From Succinivibrio dextrinosolvens (lineage in GTDB: Bacteria; Pseudomonadota; Gammaproteobacteria; Enterobacterales; Succinivibrionaceae), in NCBI RefSeq assembly GCF_900116345.1, contig NZ_FPAH01000021.1, forward strand, positions 1 to 44,450: 44,450 bases of DNA. Reading direction: 5' to 3'. This document shows, piece after piece, positions 26,892 through 34,572 of this stretch (position 1 is the stretch's first letter; every line of letters begins with the position of its first letter). The position numbers and the translations under genes were made by a program. A model generated the notes under the pieces. That model had not been told where the DNA came from and searched no databases. It saw only the letters and a list, made by a program, of their open reading frames with translations.

Positions 26892-28484
26892 TTAGTGCTC
26901 TCTTGTTGAGCTGAACTTAACCTTTGGATATCTTTCCATGTTAAGGTTCAGATTAACTCCTGAAGTAGCAAGGAAGGTCAGATTGTCACCACCGTCTAAG
27001 GCAATAGACTGAGGAACCTTGTCTGAAATTTCCTTTAGGGCCTTAGGATCGTCAGCGCTCAGCCATCTTGCTGTAGTTACAGCGACAGCCTCGTATTTAG
27101 CATCAACGTTGTATTCATGCTTCAGACGGGAAACCACCACGTCAAACTGCAGAACACCAACCGCGCCTACAATCAGATCGTTATTAATTATAGGTCTGAA
27201 AACCTGAACTGCACCTTCCTCTGAAAGCTGCATCAGGCCTTTCTGAAGCTGTTTCTGCTTTAGAGGGTCCTTCAGATGAATACGTCTGAAAAGTTCTGGC
27301 GCAAAGTTTGGAATTCCGTTGAAATGCAAAGACTCACCTTCAGTGAAGGTATCACCGATTCTCATGGTTCCGTGATTGTGAAGTCCGATAATATCACCGG
27401 CTACAGCAACCTGTGCCTGCTCACGCTCACCAGCCATAAAGGTAACCGCATCAGAGACAATCATCTCACGCCCCAAGCGGACATTGTAAAGTTTCATACC
27501 CTTGTGATATGAGCCAGAAACGATACGCATGAAGGCGATACGGTCATGGTGCTTAGGATCCATGTTGGCCTGAATCTTAAAGATAAAACCAGTCAGCTTA
27601 TCCTCGGAAGCAACCACCTCGCGCTCATCAGCTACTCTTGAAAGAGGAGATGGAGCCCAGTTGGTAAGGCCGTCAAGCATACAGTCAACACCAAAGTTAC
27701 CTAAAGCGGTACCGAAGAATACAGGTGTCAGCTTACCCTGAAGGAATAGCTCAAGGTCAAACTCATTTGAGGCGCCCTTAACCAGCTCGATATCATCACG
27801 AAGCTTCTGAGCCTCATCTTCACCGATAATTGAATCCAGCTCTGGATTATCAAGACCTTTTACGGTCTGAGCCTTCTGAATGTGATAGCCCTCACCGGAG
27901 TGGTACAGCATAACTTCGTCATTCAGTAGATGATAGATACCACGGAAGGTTTTACCAGATCCGATTGGCCAGGTGATAGGAGCACACAGAATATCAAGCT
28001 CTGTCTCAACCTCGTCCAGAAGATCGAGCGGATCACGTGTCTCTCTATCCAGCTTGTTCATGAAGGTCAGAATAGGAGTGGTACGTAATCTTGTAACTTC
28101 CATCAGCTTACGGGTTCTTTCCTCAACACCCTTTGCTGCATCAATCACCATCAGGCATGAGTCAACAGCAGTAAGCACACGGTAGGTATCCTCAGAGAAG
28201 TCTTCGTGACCTGGGGTATCCAGAAGATTTACAGTACAGCCGTTGTAAGGAAACTGCATAACAGAGGTGGAAACAGAGATACCACGCTCTTTTTCCATAT
28301 CCATCCAGTCGGAACGGGCAAAGGTACCGGTTGAACCGCGAGCCTTGACTTCACCTGCTCTCTGAATTACTGAACCGAACAGCAGAACTTTTTCGGTAAT
28401 TGTGGTCTTACCGGCATCTGGGTGAGAAATAATAGCAAAGGTTCTACGCTTGCTAATTTCATTTAATAGATTTTTATCAGCCAT
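26892..28484 (-). CDS. prfC: Peptide chain release factor 3
   Basis: Translational GTPase that ejects RF1/RF2 from the ribosome after peptide release. It is 530 residues (E. coli 529). The GTPase domain has G1 HPDAGKTT (residues 21-28), the switch region [13 protein letters not shown]3 DTPGHEDF and G4 NKLD. The C-terminal RF3 domains contain [13 protein letters not shown] and [13 protein letters not shown]. It is the first gene of the prfC-tatD-serB-radA operon. Its ribosome site is weak (GAGCG), and the region just upstream is occupied by the IscB element, so its native promoter may have been displaced. Confidence 0.97.
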   Translation of the reverse strand: MADKNLLNEISKRRTFAIISHPDAGKTTITEKVLLFGSVIQRAGEVKARGSTGTFARSDWMDMEKERGISVSTSVMQFPYNGCTVNLLDTPGHEDFSEDTYRVLTAVDSCLMVIDAAKGVEERTRKLMEVTRLRTTPILTFMNKLDRETRDPLDLLDEVETELDILCAPITWPIGSGKTFRGIYHLLNDEVMLYHSGEGYHIQKAQTVKGLDNPELDSIIGEDEAQKLRDDIELVKGASNEFDLELFLQGKLTPVFFGTALGNFGVDCMLDGLTNWAPSPLSRVADEREVVASEDKLTGFIFKIQANMDPKHHDRIAFMRIVSGSYHKGMKLYNVRLGREMIVSDAVTFMAGEREQAQVAVAGDIIGLHNHGTMRIGDTFTEGESLHFNGIPNFAPELFRRIHLKDPLKQKQLQKGLMQLSEEGAVQVFRPIINNDLIVGAVGVLQFDVVVSRLKHEYNVDAKYEAVAVTTARWLSADDPKALKEISDKVPQSIALDGGDNLTFLATSGVNLNLNMERYPKVKFSSTREH

Positions 28485-28493
28485 TTTAAATTC

Positions 28494-28523
28494 GCTCTGT
28501 TGTAGAATTGTATTGATTTAACA
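28494..28523 (+). repeat. Left copy of the imperfect inverted repeat bounding the IscB element
   Basis: GCTCTGTTGTAGA followed by ATTGTATTGATTTAACA. It matches the reverse complement of 30006-30035 at 24 of 30 positions, including runs of 13 and 8 identical bases. It overlaps the last codon and stop of iscB and ends 10 bases before the prfC ATG. Confidence 0.65.
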
Positions 28524-29741
28524 TTTTTCAATTAACCAACTTTTTCTAGTTTCAATCAATTGAAGTTTCTTATAACTTATTGAACCATTGATACGTTCAC
28601 CGTACACGGTGCGTATATCAAACGCTCCTCTTGTCCTTCTACCATAGATAAACCCTACCTTTCCATCAATCTTAACCTTGTCGAAAAGTCTGAAACCTTT
28701 TACCGTATACGGTGCTTGGTTCAGCTTTCTTCGACCACCTTTTAAAGTGATAAACTTATGGATCTGTCGATTGTGACATCTTACCTTTTTCATCAGATAG
28801 ACATCACTTGGTAAAGCTTGCGGTGTACCGCAAATACACCGAGCATCGACATGATGATCTTTCTTTAGATGATATTTCTCTCTCAAATGCTTGGTTATGT
28901 AACCATAAGTACACTTAACACATGGATATTTATTGCAAAGTTCTTTGAAAAAGAAATTTCGCATCAATCCCATAAAGGTTTCAGCTTTGAAAGATTTTCC
29001 TCTTTTAATGTCATCTAAAGAGATTAAACCTTTGTGAAATTTCGTGTGACACGAATCACACAAAGTAACCAAATTATTCGGAGCATCACCACCTATTAAT
29101 CTTGATTCAAGATGGTGAACTCGCAAAACTTTGTCTTTAGACTTACCTTTGCAATATCTGCAAGTGCATCCATCTCTAGCTAAGACATAAGCTTTTACAT
29201 TCTTGAATCCTAATTGATCACCTTGCTGATACTCAGCACCTTTGATATCTGGATTTTTGATTTTCTGAATGTCAAAACTTGCAATCTCTACGACAATTTT
29301 GTCTATAGGCAAAATTTCGTGAACTTTTGCAACTAATCTTAAATGAGATTCTACTTTAGCTCTGATAGATGGAGGTAGCCAACCTTTTTCAATACTTCGG
29401 TTAAAAAAACGAGCTTTGCGATATCTTGTTTTTCTTGATCTACGAGTACGTCTTGTTTCTCTTCTTGTAGACAAGAGCTTTACCATATCAGTTCTGATTT
29501 TAGCTTTAGCTTCAAAGAGAACCTTTTTCTCAGTACATGCAGAAATACCAGCATTTGCATATCCTGTGTCTACACCAAGAGTGATAAGTTGGGTAATGTT
29601 TGCACCTTCATAATCAAGCTGAATTGTAAATGGACATTTTTTAACCACCTTTGCTTTACGTTCTTTGAGCAAACGTCTTACCATACCGTGCCGAGTAGTC
29701 GGCATGATTGGTACTCCTTTGCAATTTAGAACATAAACCAT
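28518..29741 (-). CDS. iscB: IscB RNA-guided nuclease (RuvC + HNH)
   Basis: A 407-residue OMEGA-system nuclease, ancestral relative of Cas9. Domains in order are: the N-terminal PLMP domain (residues 3-42, PIMPTT and the KVVKKCPFTIQL ending); RuvC-I LGVDTGYANAG with Asp58; an Arg-rich bridge helix (93-114); RuvC-II IVVEIASFD with Glu152; an HNH domain (about 190-240) with CRYC, the LRVHHLESR histidines, NNLVTLCDSCH and KFHKG; and RuvC-III KKDHHVDA with Asp299. All catalytic residues are present, so it should be active. The C-terminal part (about 305-407) is the target-adjacent-motif/RNA-binding region. No transposase is adjacent. The product would use the RNA encoded directly upstream to find DNA targets. 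Confidence 0.93.
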   Translation of the reverse strand: MVYVLNCKGVPIMPTTRHGMVRRLLKERKAKVVKKCPFTIQLDYEGANITQLITLGVDTGYANAGISACTEKKVLFEAKAKIRTDMVKLLSTRRETRRTRRSRKTRYRKARFFNRSIEKGWLPPSIRAKVESHLRLVAKVHEILPIDKIVVEIASFDIQKIKNPDIKGAEYQQGDQLGFKNVKAYVLARDGCTCRYCKGKSKDKVLRVHHLESRLIGGDAPNNLVTLCDSCHTKFHKGLISLDDIKRGKSFKAETFMGLMRNFFFKELCNKYPCVKCTYGYITKHLREKYHLKKDHHVDARCICGTPQALPSDVYLMKKVRCHNRQIHKFITLKGGRRKLNQAPYTVKGFRLFDKVKIDGKVGFIYGRRTRGAFDIRTVYGERINGSISYKKLQLIETRKSWLIEKC

Positions 29742-30010
29742 AATTAAATTCCTTTAAAAAGTTGCAGTTTGTTGCTGTAAGCCAGATCCTGCAAAACTGT
29801 AAAATGCTACCTTCGTCAATGTTATTGAAAGGTTTATTGTCTACAACACTGTTTTCAGTGAAAACTGTTTAATCATAGACCTTAGAGGTCAGAACTAGGT
29901 AGAACATTCTGACGTAACTATTTAGATTGTTATCTATTCTTTCATAACGTAGCTCGATTTACTGTATACAGTAAAATTTGCTAAGACTAAGCTTTAGTTA
30001 CAGACTTGTA
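29742..30010 (-). ncRNA. Candidate omega-RNA (guide RNA scaffold) of IscB
   Basis: IscB guide RNAs are encoded just upstream of the nuclease on the same strand. This non-coding stretch folds heavily: CACTG/CAGTG around a 4-base loop (29847-29860) enclosed by GTCTA/TAGAC (29839-29843, 29876-29880); GACCT/AGGTC (29878-29890); the alternative GTCAGAA/TTCTGAC (29888-29913); and TTGCAG/CTGCAA (29762-29794). The 5' end and the guide cannot be placed by eye; by the known arrangement the guide should lie at the far (right) end, at or beyond the element boundary. Confidence 0.5.
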
Positions 30011-30035
30011 TATCAATACTCATCTACAACAGAGC
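30006..30035 (-). repeat. Right copy of the imperfect inverted repeat bounding the IscB element
   Basis: Read on the minus strand it starts GCTCTGTTGTAGA and continues TGAGTATTGATATACAA, matching 28494-28523 at 24 of 30 positions in inverted orientation. Confidence 0.65.
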
Positions 30036-30075
30036 TTTTAAATTTATGTTAAATACAATTTCACAAAGAAAATAA

Positions 30076-30254
30076 AGGATCTTTTAATAGGAGACCACAA
30101 AGACCTGCTGTCTTAATGAAGTGGTCTGGCAGCTCATTACAGGACAACTGCTGAGTCTGCTGATGATTCTTATGTTATAGATGATTATGGATATTGTTTT
30201 AAGGAATTCTGTAAAAGATCCTACACGCCATTTTTAAACAGCGTGTATTTTCTC
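30076..30254 (+). ncRNA. Folded non-coding block ending in a terminator-like hairpin
   Basis: AGGATCTTTTA (30076-30086) is exactly complementary to TAAAAGATCCT (30212-30222), closing a 147-base unit. Inside are AGACCAC/GTGGTCT with a nested AGAC/GTCT hairpin and a CAGC/GCTG pairing. A TACACGC/GCGTGTA hairpin with TTTTC (30222-30251) follows directly. The layout fits a small structured RNA on the plus strand. A decayed reading frame is also possible, as one plus-strand frame is open from about 30120 to 30316 without a start. Confidence 0.35.
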
Positions 30255-30305
30255 TTATTTATGGGATATAAACAACCTTTTTTGCAAATATTAAGAAAAT
30301 ACCGC

Positions 30306-30356
30306 AAAAAAGGCTGAGTTTTCAGGAAGGAGGACTATTTGGAAATAGCCTTTTTT
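30306..30356 (-). terminator. Terminator overlapping the 3' end of the acid phosphatase gene
   Basis: On the minus strand AAAAAAGGCT, inside the last codons, pairs with AGCCTTTTTT downstream. A smaller CTATTT/AAATAG hairpin spans the stop codon. Confidence 0.65.
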
Positions 30357-31174
30357 AAGGCTGGTTCGTTCTTTACTGATTTATCCACCAGTTCCACCAT
30401 CTTAGAATGGGACTGCTTCAGAAGGTTAGGATCTATCTGACTGAACCACTCTCCATAAACAGGATTTGGAAGTACAAAGTACTTAACACCGAACTGACTG
30501 GAGTTCTTATCCACAATCTTATTGCGATCCTCTCCGTTTACACCATAGATACTGATTGGGAAATCGGTGACATTGTCACCGAGGAAAGCTACCACATTGT
30601 ACTTCTCAAGGATCTTGTCAAAACGGGCTTTCTTGTTTGAGGTATTATCCTTGCACCTGATTTTGTTCTTCATAGGGAACTTTAAGCTCTTAAGATTCTT
30701 GTTGGTAAAATCAACATTCATACAGCTGCGGTTACTTACATAGAAAATCTGAACCCCAAGCTTGTCAACCTTCTTGAGGAACTCGGCTGCACCAGGCATT
30801 GCATTGGCACTGGCCATGCTTTCCCAGGCAAGCCAGTAGTCATTAAAGTCCTTACCGTTTCTGGCGACTTCATTTATGGTTGCTTCTGCAGGAATGTTGT
30901 CAATTACAGTCTCATCAAGATCAAGAATAATGGCACGAGGTTTGTCGGTCTTCTGTTTTAGAGAGGCCTTTACATGCTCATAGGCACCGTTATAGGCCTG
31001 ATAGCATAGAGCTCTGTATTCAGCTGCATTCTGCATCCAGGATAAGGCAAGCACATTACGCTGATACAGTTCAGTGGTTGCGTCATCTCCTTTCTTAGTT
31101 GCTTGGGAGGAGCATCCGCACAGCAGGGAAACAGAACAGGCCAGAACCATCAGGGTTTTATTCAGATTCTTCAT
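30335..31174 (-). CDS. Class C acid phosphatase / 5'-nucleotidase, lipoprotein e(P4) family
   Basis: HAD-type outer-membrane-anchored phosphatase. The 279-residue precursor has a signal peptide with lipobox LCGC (Cys21). The DDDD-superfamily motif is ILDLDETVIDN near residue 86, and FYVSNRS and FLGDNVTDF supply the remaining catalytic segments. The homologous Haemophilus e(P4) dephosphorylates NMN and nucleotides, allowing uptake of NAD precursors and nucleosides; the same role is likely here but is inferred. It is a single-gene unit on the minus strand, divergent from the FNT-family gene. Confidence 0.93.
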   Translation of the reverse strand: MKNLNKTLMVLACSVSLLCGCSSQATKKGDDATTELYQRNVLALSWMQNAAEYRALCYQAYNGAYEHVKASLKQKTDKPRAIILDLDETVIDNIPAEATINEVARNGKDFNDYWLAWESMASANAMPGAAEFLKKVDKLGVQIFYVSNRSCMNVDFTNKNLKSLKFPMKNKIRCKDNTSNKKARFDKILEKYNVVAFLGDNVTDFPISIYGVNGEDRNKIVDKNSSQFGVKYFVLPNPVYGEWFSQIDPNLLKQSHSKMVELVDKSVKNEPALKKAISK

Positions 31175-31351
31175 AAAAAATTAAACTCCATTCATCTCAA
31201 TAACAGCTATTTTTAAGTTTATAATCTAACGTTATCTTCAATTCAAAAAATCCCCTGTTTTGTGACTGTATTCAAAGTGAATATTGACCATCTCTGAAGT
31301 TAATACCAAAAACAGCACAGCTTTTTTTTAATCATTTCCCGTCAATTGGTA

Positions 31352-31357
31352 TATAAT
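31352..31357 (+). promoter_or_regulatory. -10 element for the FNT-tusA pair
   Basis: A perfect TATAAT lies 44 bases before the chosen ATG at 31401. TTAATC at 31328-31333 is a weak -35 at 18 bases. The earlier ATG at 31356 lies inside this hexamer, which argues against it as a start. Confidence 0.45.
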
Positions 31358-31400
31358 GCCCCGTTGGTCGTTCTTTAAGAAAAATATAATCAGAATTATT

Positions 31401-32081
31401 ATGAAATCACTATTACACATCATTAGTTCATCTTTTACTGCAGGTCTTTGCATCGGTATTGCTGGCCTTGCCTATCTCAAGAACCCGGATATCATCGGAG
31501 CTGTGCTCTTCGGTTTTGGTCTTCTGACCGTGGTTCACTACAAGTTAAAGCTTTATACCGGAACTGCCGGCTTTTTCACCAATAAAAAAGAATTCATAGC
31601 CCTCTTCCCTATTCTTTTAGGCAATATTTTAGGCTGTGCGGCAGCTGCTGCCTCCTTCAGATACTGCATGGATGTTTCCTCATTAAGTGCAGGCATAGTT
31701 GAAAAGAGATTATCTACTGATGTGCTCGGTTGCATTATTCTTGGCATAGGCTGCGGCTTTATCATGACCACAGCGGTTCAGTTTGCAAGAGAAAACAAAT
31801 TCCTGCCACTGCTGTTCGGTGTTCCTGTTTTCATCATGTGCGGTTTCTATCACTCTATTGCTGATGCCTTCTACTATGCAACCTGGCTATCCTTTGAGAA
31901 TATCTCACAGGCATCAGATGTTTTCGTAAAATGGGCGGTAACCGTATTTGGTAATTTCATCGGCTGCAATCTTTACAGAATTCTGCTATCAAAGTGGCTT
32001 ACCTCAGAGGCATCTGACAGGAAGGTTAAAGACAGCAGAACCATCGATGCCAACGACAGTACCTATCAGAAGGCAAGCTGA
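31401..32081 (+). CDS. Formate/nitrite transporter (FNT) family channel
   Basis: A 226-residue inner-membrane protein with six hydrophobic segments: an N-terminal GLCIGIAGLAYL helix, LFGFGLLTVVHYKLKLYTGTAGF (comparable to the FNT first-half motif with L-Y-T-G-x-A-G), and the second-half FGVPVFIMCGFYHSIADAF, matching the family sequence around its central His. FNT proteins form pentameric channels for formate, nitrite or hydrosulfide; the substrate cannot be decided. The ATG at 31401 is chosen although it lacks a clear ribosome site, because the upstream alternative falls in the promoter. tusA follows 47 bases later. Confidence 0.85.
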   Translation: MKSLLHIISSSFTAGLCIGIAGLAYLKNPDIIGAVLFGFGLLTVVHYKLKLYTGTAGFFTNKKEFIALFPILLGNILGCAAAAASFRYCMDVSSLSAGIVEKRLSTDVLGCIILGIGCGFIMTTAVQFARENKFLPLLFGVPVFIMCGFYHSIADAFYYATWLSFENISQASDVFVKWAVTVFGNFIGCNLYRILLSKWLTSEASDRKVKDSRTIDANDSTYQKAS

Positions 32082-32128
32082 TCTCAGGCTATAAGGCTTT
32101 AAAGCAAACGAGTTGTGAGGTTACAAGT

Positions 32129-32356
32129 ATGGAGACTATAACTCTAGACTGCAGAGGGATGAAATGTCCTGAGCCGCTGACGCTGCTGAGAAATGCAGTC
32201 AGAAAGGCAGATGCAGGACAGATTGTTGAGCTGCTCTCTGACGATCCTGTATCAGAGCGAGATGTTCCAGCATTCTGTAACTTCATGAAGCACGAGCTTT
32301 TAAGAATGCCTGATGAGGAACATCCCCACAGCTTTCTTGTCAAAAAGAAAGGCTAA
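32129..32356 (+). CDS. tusA: Sulfur carrier protein TusA
   Basis: A 75-residue SirA/TusA-family protein that relays persulfide sulfur for tRNA 2-thiouridine synthesis and other pathways. The core LDCRGMKCPEPLTLLR contains the active Cys in CPEP (Cys13), and SDDPVSERDVPAFCNFMKHEL closely matches the E. coli ending [20 protein letters not shown]. GAGG precedes the ATG. It is probably co-transcribed with the FNT channel, and its stop lies 3 bases from the convergent PP2C gene, with no terminator between them. Confidence 0.93.
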   Translation: METITLDCRGMKCPEPLTLLRNAVRKADAGQIVELLSDDPVSERDVPAFCNFMKHELLRMPDEEHPHSFLVKKKG

Positions 32357-32359
32357 ACG

Positions 32360-34555
32360 TTACTTGAATCGGAAGCAGAGCATAGTGATATCATCAAACT
32401 GTTCTGCTTCACCGGCAAAATCAAGAATACTGCTGTAAACCCCCTTAACAATCTTCTCAGGATATGCCTTGAGCATCACCTCATTCATGATCTTAAGAAG
32501 TCTTGCCTCTCCGAACAGTTTTTCATGAATATCAATGGCCTCGGTTACACCGTCGGTATAAAGCAGCAGGCAGTCACCGTCGTCTAGGACCATATTGTTC
32601 TGCTCGTATTCGATGAGATCTGAAACTCCCAGCATTGGGAAAATCTTAGGAGAGTTCAGATATTCATAGGCACCGTTTTTTCTGGAAAGCAGCAGTGGTG
32701 GGTTATGACCGCCACTTACAAATGAAAACTCACGGGTATTAAGATTGATAATGGCAGTAAATAAAGTTACAAACATGCCTTCCTTATTGTTGTCACAAAG
32801 CTGAATATTGGTCTGAGTAACCACACTGGCAAGATCGTTGTTGTCTTTGAGCATCATGTGGGACAGATTTCTCAGGATGGTCATGGAGGTTACCATAAAC
32901 AGTGCAGCAGGAATGCCCTTTCCTGAGACATCTGCAATAGTGACAATCAGACGGTCGTCATCGATCATGAACAGATCATAGAAATCTCCGCTCACACTCT
33001 TTGCAGGAAGATTCATGGCAAAAAGATCAAAATTGCTGTGAGATGGTGAAACATCAAATTTCTTTGGCAACATATTTGACTGGATAGTCTTAGCCACGTT
33101 CATGGTAGCTTCGATTCTGTCCTTCTCTGAGGAGACTTCTGAGATTGATTTCATCTTCTTTTTAATCTCAACAACCATGTTGTTGATATTCTCGGCTAAA
33201 GTTTCAATCTCATCTCCGCCACTTCTGACATAAATCTTCTTGTCAAGCTTACCTGTAGACAGACTTTCAATCTCAGATGAAATCAGATTAATCGGTTTGG
33301 TATAAGCTTTAACCACCTTATAGGCGAGGAACAGTGAGAGCAGTAGCAGACCAGCCAAAAGAAAACACATAAAGAGTCTGAACTCTCGTATAAGAGAAAA
33401 GACATTATCATTTTTCTCGTCGATGATCTTAAAGATGTTGTTTTTTGCCGAAGACAATGACAGTTTAATCTCATCCTCAAAATAAACAGCAACCAGATGA
33501 CCTTTTAAGGAAGGGGCAGGAGTAAAGGCAACATAGTACGAGTTATCATCAATACTTATATGAGAGATACCGGTCTCTCCTGCCAGAACACGATTGACCA
33601 TATCCTTGATGTTAGCCGAGGCAATCTGTCTTAAGGTGAGATCAGCCTTAACCGAGAAGACGCCTTCTGTGAAGTCAGACATCTGAATCTTTCCGGTGTT
33701 ATCCATAAAGAACATCTTCCACTCATGATCGCCATTAGAATGCAGAGAAAACTCTGCCAGATCGTGAATGCTAACATCAAAGGCCACAACACCAGCAAGC
33801 CCCTCTTTATCGTAATAAGGAAAAGAGTAGCTGACAACAGGCTCGTTGTTGTTGACAAAGACGTTACTTATCTTACCTTTACCATTTGAATGATTCTGAA
33901 GCACATAAGCTGGCAGGCCTCTGAAATCAAAATAGCGTTTTGTGGAATCCTGTACCAGAAATGAGAAAAGATTTCCGCTATAGCTTAAGTCATCAGAGTT
34001 AATACTCAGGCAGTATCCGTTTTTTGAGATTATATAAAACACTATTGGAAGATCGGTGTACTGGGTTGATATTGAGGTCAAAAGCCCCTTGATATTATTT
34101 GTTAAAGCCAGCTCTTCTCTGACGACCTTGTCCTGAGGATTTACGCCGAAACTGAACCTTGTAACAACATCCCTTTTTCCAGGAGCTTTCTTAGCTAATG
34201 TGGAATCATAATTTCTCTGATACTTCTCTGGATGTTTCATGTAGTTGGACATGGTATTAGCTATAAGCTCAACATCGTCCATACATTTTTTTACATTAAG
34301 ATCCAGAGTCACGCCATCTGCAATAACATGATTTACATAGATTCTCTTTAAAGACTGTCCTGTATGTTCTGTAATCTCTTCACTCAGATTCTCCTTTAGC
34401 TGAGGATACCATGCCGAGAGTTTCTCCTCTGTTGAAAAAACAGTAAACAGGAACACACAGAATATGCACAGAAAGCTGACAAAAGCGCCTCCTAAGGAGA
34501 GAAGCAGGATCTTCCTTTTTATGCTATGACCCATTTTTTTTCTAAGCTCTTCCAT
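32360..34555 (-). CDS. Membrane sensor Ser/Thr phosphatase (Cache-HAMP-PP2C/SpoIIE), downstream copy
   Basis: A 731-residue RsbU-like phosphatase. Domains in order: one membrane helix (about 15-39), an extracytoplasmic double-Cache-like sensor (about 45-380), a second helix (394-414), HAMP (415-468), a short coiled linker, and a SpoIIE/PP2C domain (505-731). The metal-binding Asp residues are all visible: Asp524 in SGDFYD, Asp542 in ADVSGKG, the YTDGVTE loop and the DDITMLCF ending. Such enzymes usually dephosphorylate an anti-sigma-factor antagonist in partner-switching pathways, but no STAS or kinase gene is in the window. It follows its paralogue by 17 bases, so the two are co-transcribed. 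Confidence 0.92.
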   Translation of the reverse strand: MEELRKKMGHSIKRKILLLSLGGAFVSFLCIFCVFLFTVFSTEEKLSAWYPQLKENLSEEITEHTGQSLKRIYVNHVIADGVTLDLNVKKCMDDVELIANTMSNYMKHPEKYQRNYDSTLAKKAPGKRDVVTRFSFGVNPQDKVVREELALTNNIKGLLTSISTQYTDLPIVFYIISKNGYCLSINSDDLSYSGNLFSFLVQDSTKRYFDFRGLPAYVLQNHSNGKGKISNVFVNNNEPVVSYSFPYYDKEGLAGVVAFDVSIHDLAEFSLHSNGDHEWKMFFMDNTGKIQMSDFTEGVFSVKADLTLRQIASANIKDMVNRVLAGETGISHISIDDNSYYVAFTPAPSLKGHLVAVYFEDEIKLSLSSAKNNIFKIIDEKNDNVFSLIREFRLFMCFLLAGLLLLSLFLAYKVVKAYTKPINLISSEIESLSTGKLDKKIYVRSGGDEIETLAENINNMVVEIKKKMKSISEVSSEKDRIEATMNVAKTIQSNMLPKKFDVSPSHSNFDLFAMNLPAKSVSGDFYDLFMIDDDRLIVTIADVSGKGIPAALFMVTSMTILRNLSHMMLKDNNDLASVVTQTNIQLCDNNKEGMFVTLFTAIINLNTREFSFVSGGHNPPLLLSRKNGAYEYLNSPKIFPMLGVSDLIEYEQNNMVLDDGDCLLLYTDGVTEAIDIHEKLFGEARLLKIMNEVMLKAYPEKIVKGVYSSILDFAGEAEQFDDITMLCFRFK

Positions 34556-34572
34556 GTATTAAAACTCTCATA

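Larger units (their letters stand above)
28494..30035 (-). mobile_element. IscB-encoding element with omega-RNA region
   Basis: About 1.54 kb lies between the two inverted repeat copies. It contains, in minus-strand order, the structured upstream region and iscB. No transposase gene is present, so this would be a non-autonomous unit moved in trans or a domesticated remnant. It lies between the prfC operon and the acid phosphatase gene. The limits rest only on the repeats; ISC-type elements usually lack long terminal inverted repeats, so the true ends could differ. Confidence 0.5.
29742..30334. other. Non-coding region between iscB and the acid phosphatase gene
   Basis: No intact gene is seen. 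The part next to iscB is the candidate omega-RNA. An 18-bp perfect palindrome covers 29958-29975. The right element boundary repeat is at 30006-30035. Beyond that lies a second folded block (30076-30254) and the acid phosphatase terminator. Confidence 0.6.

Noticed and set aside
31356-31400. Longer start for the FNT-family channel at 31356
   Set aside because: The ATG lies inside the TATAAT of the likely promoter, and the extra residues are not part of the FNT family.
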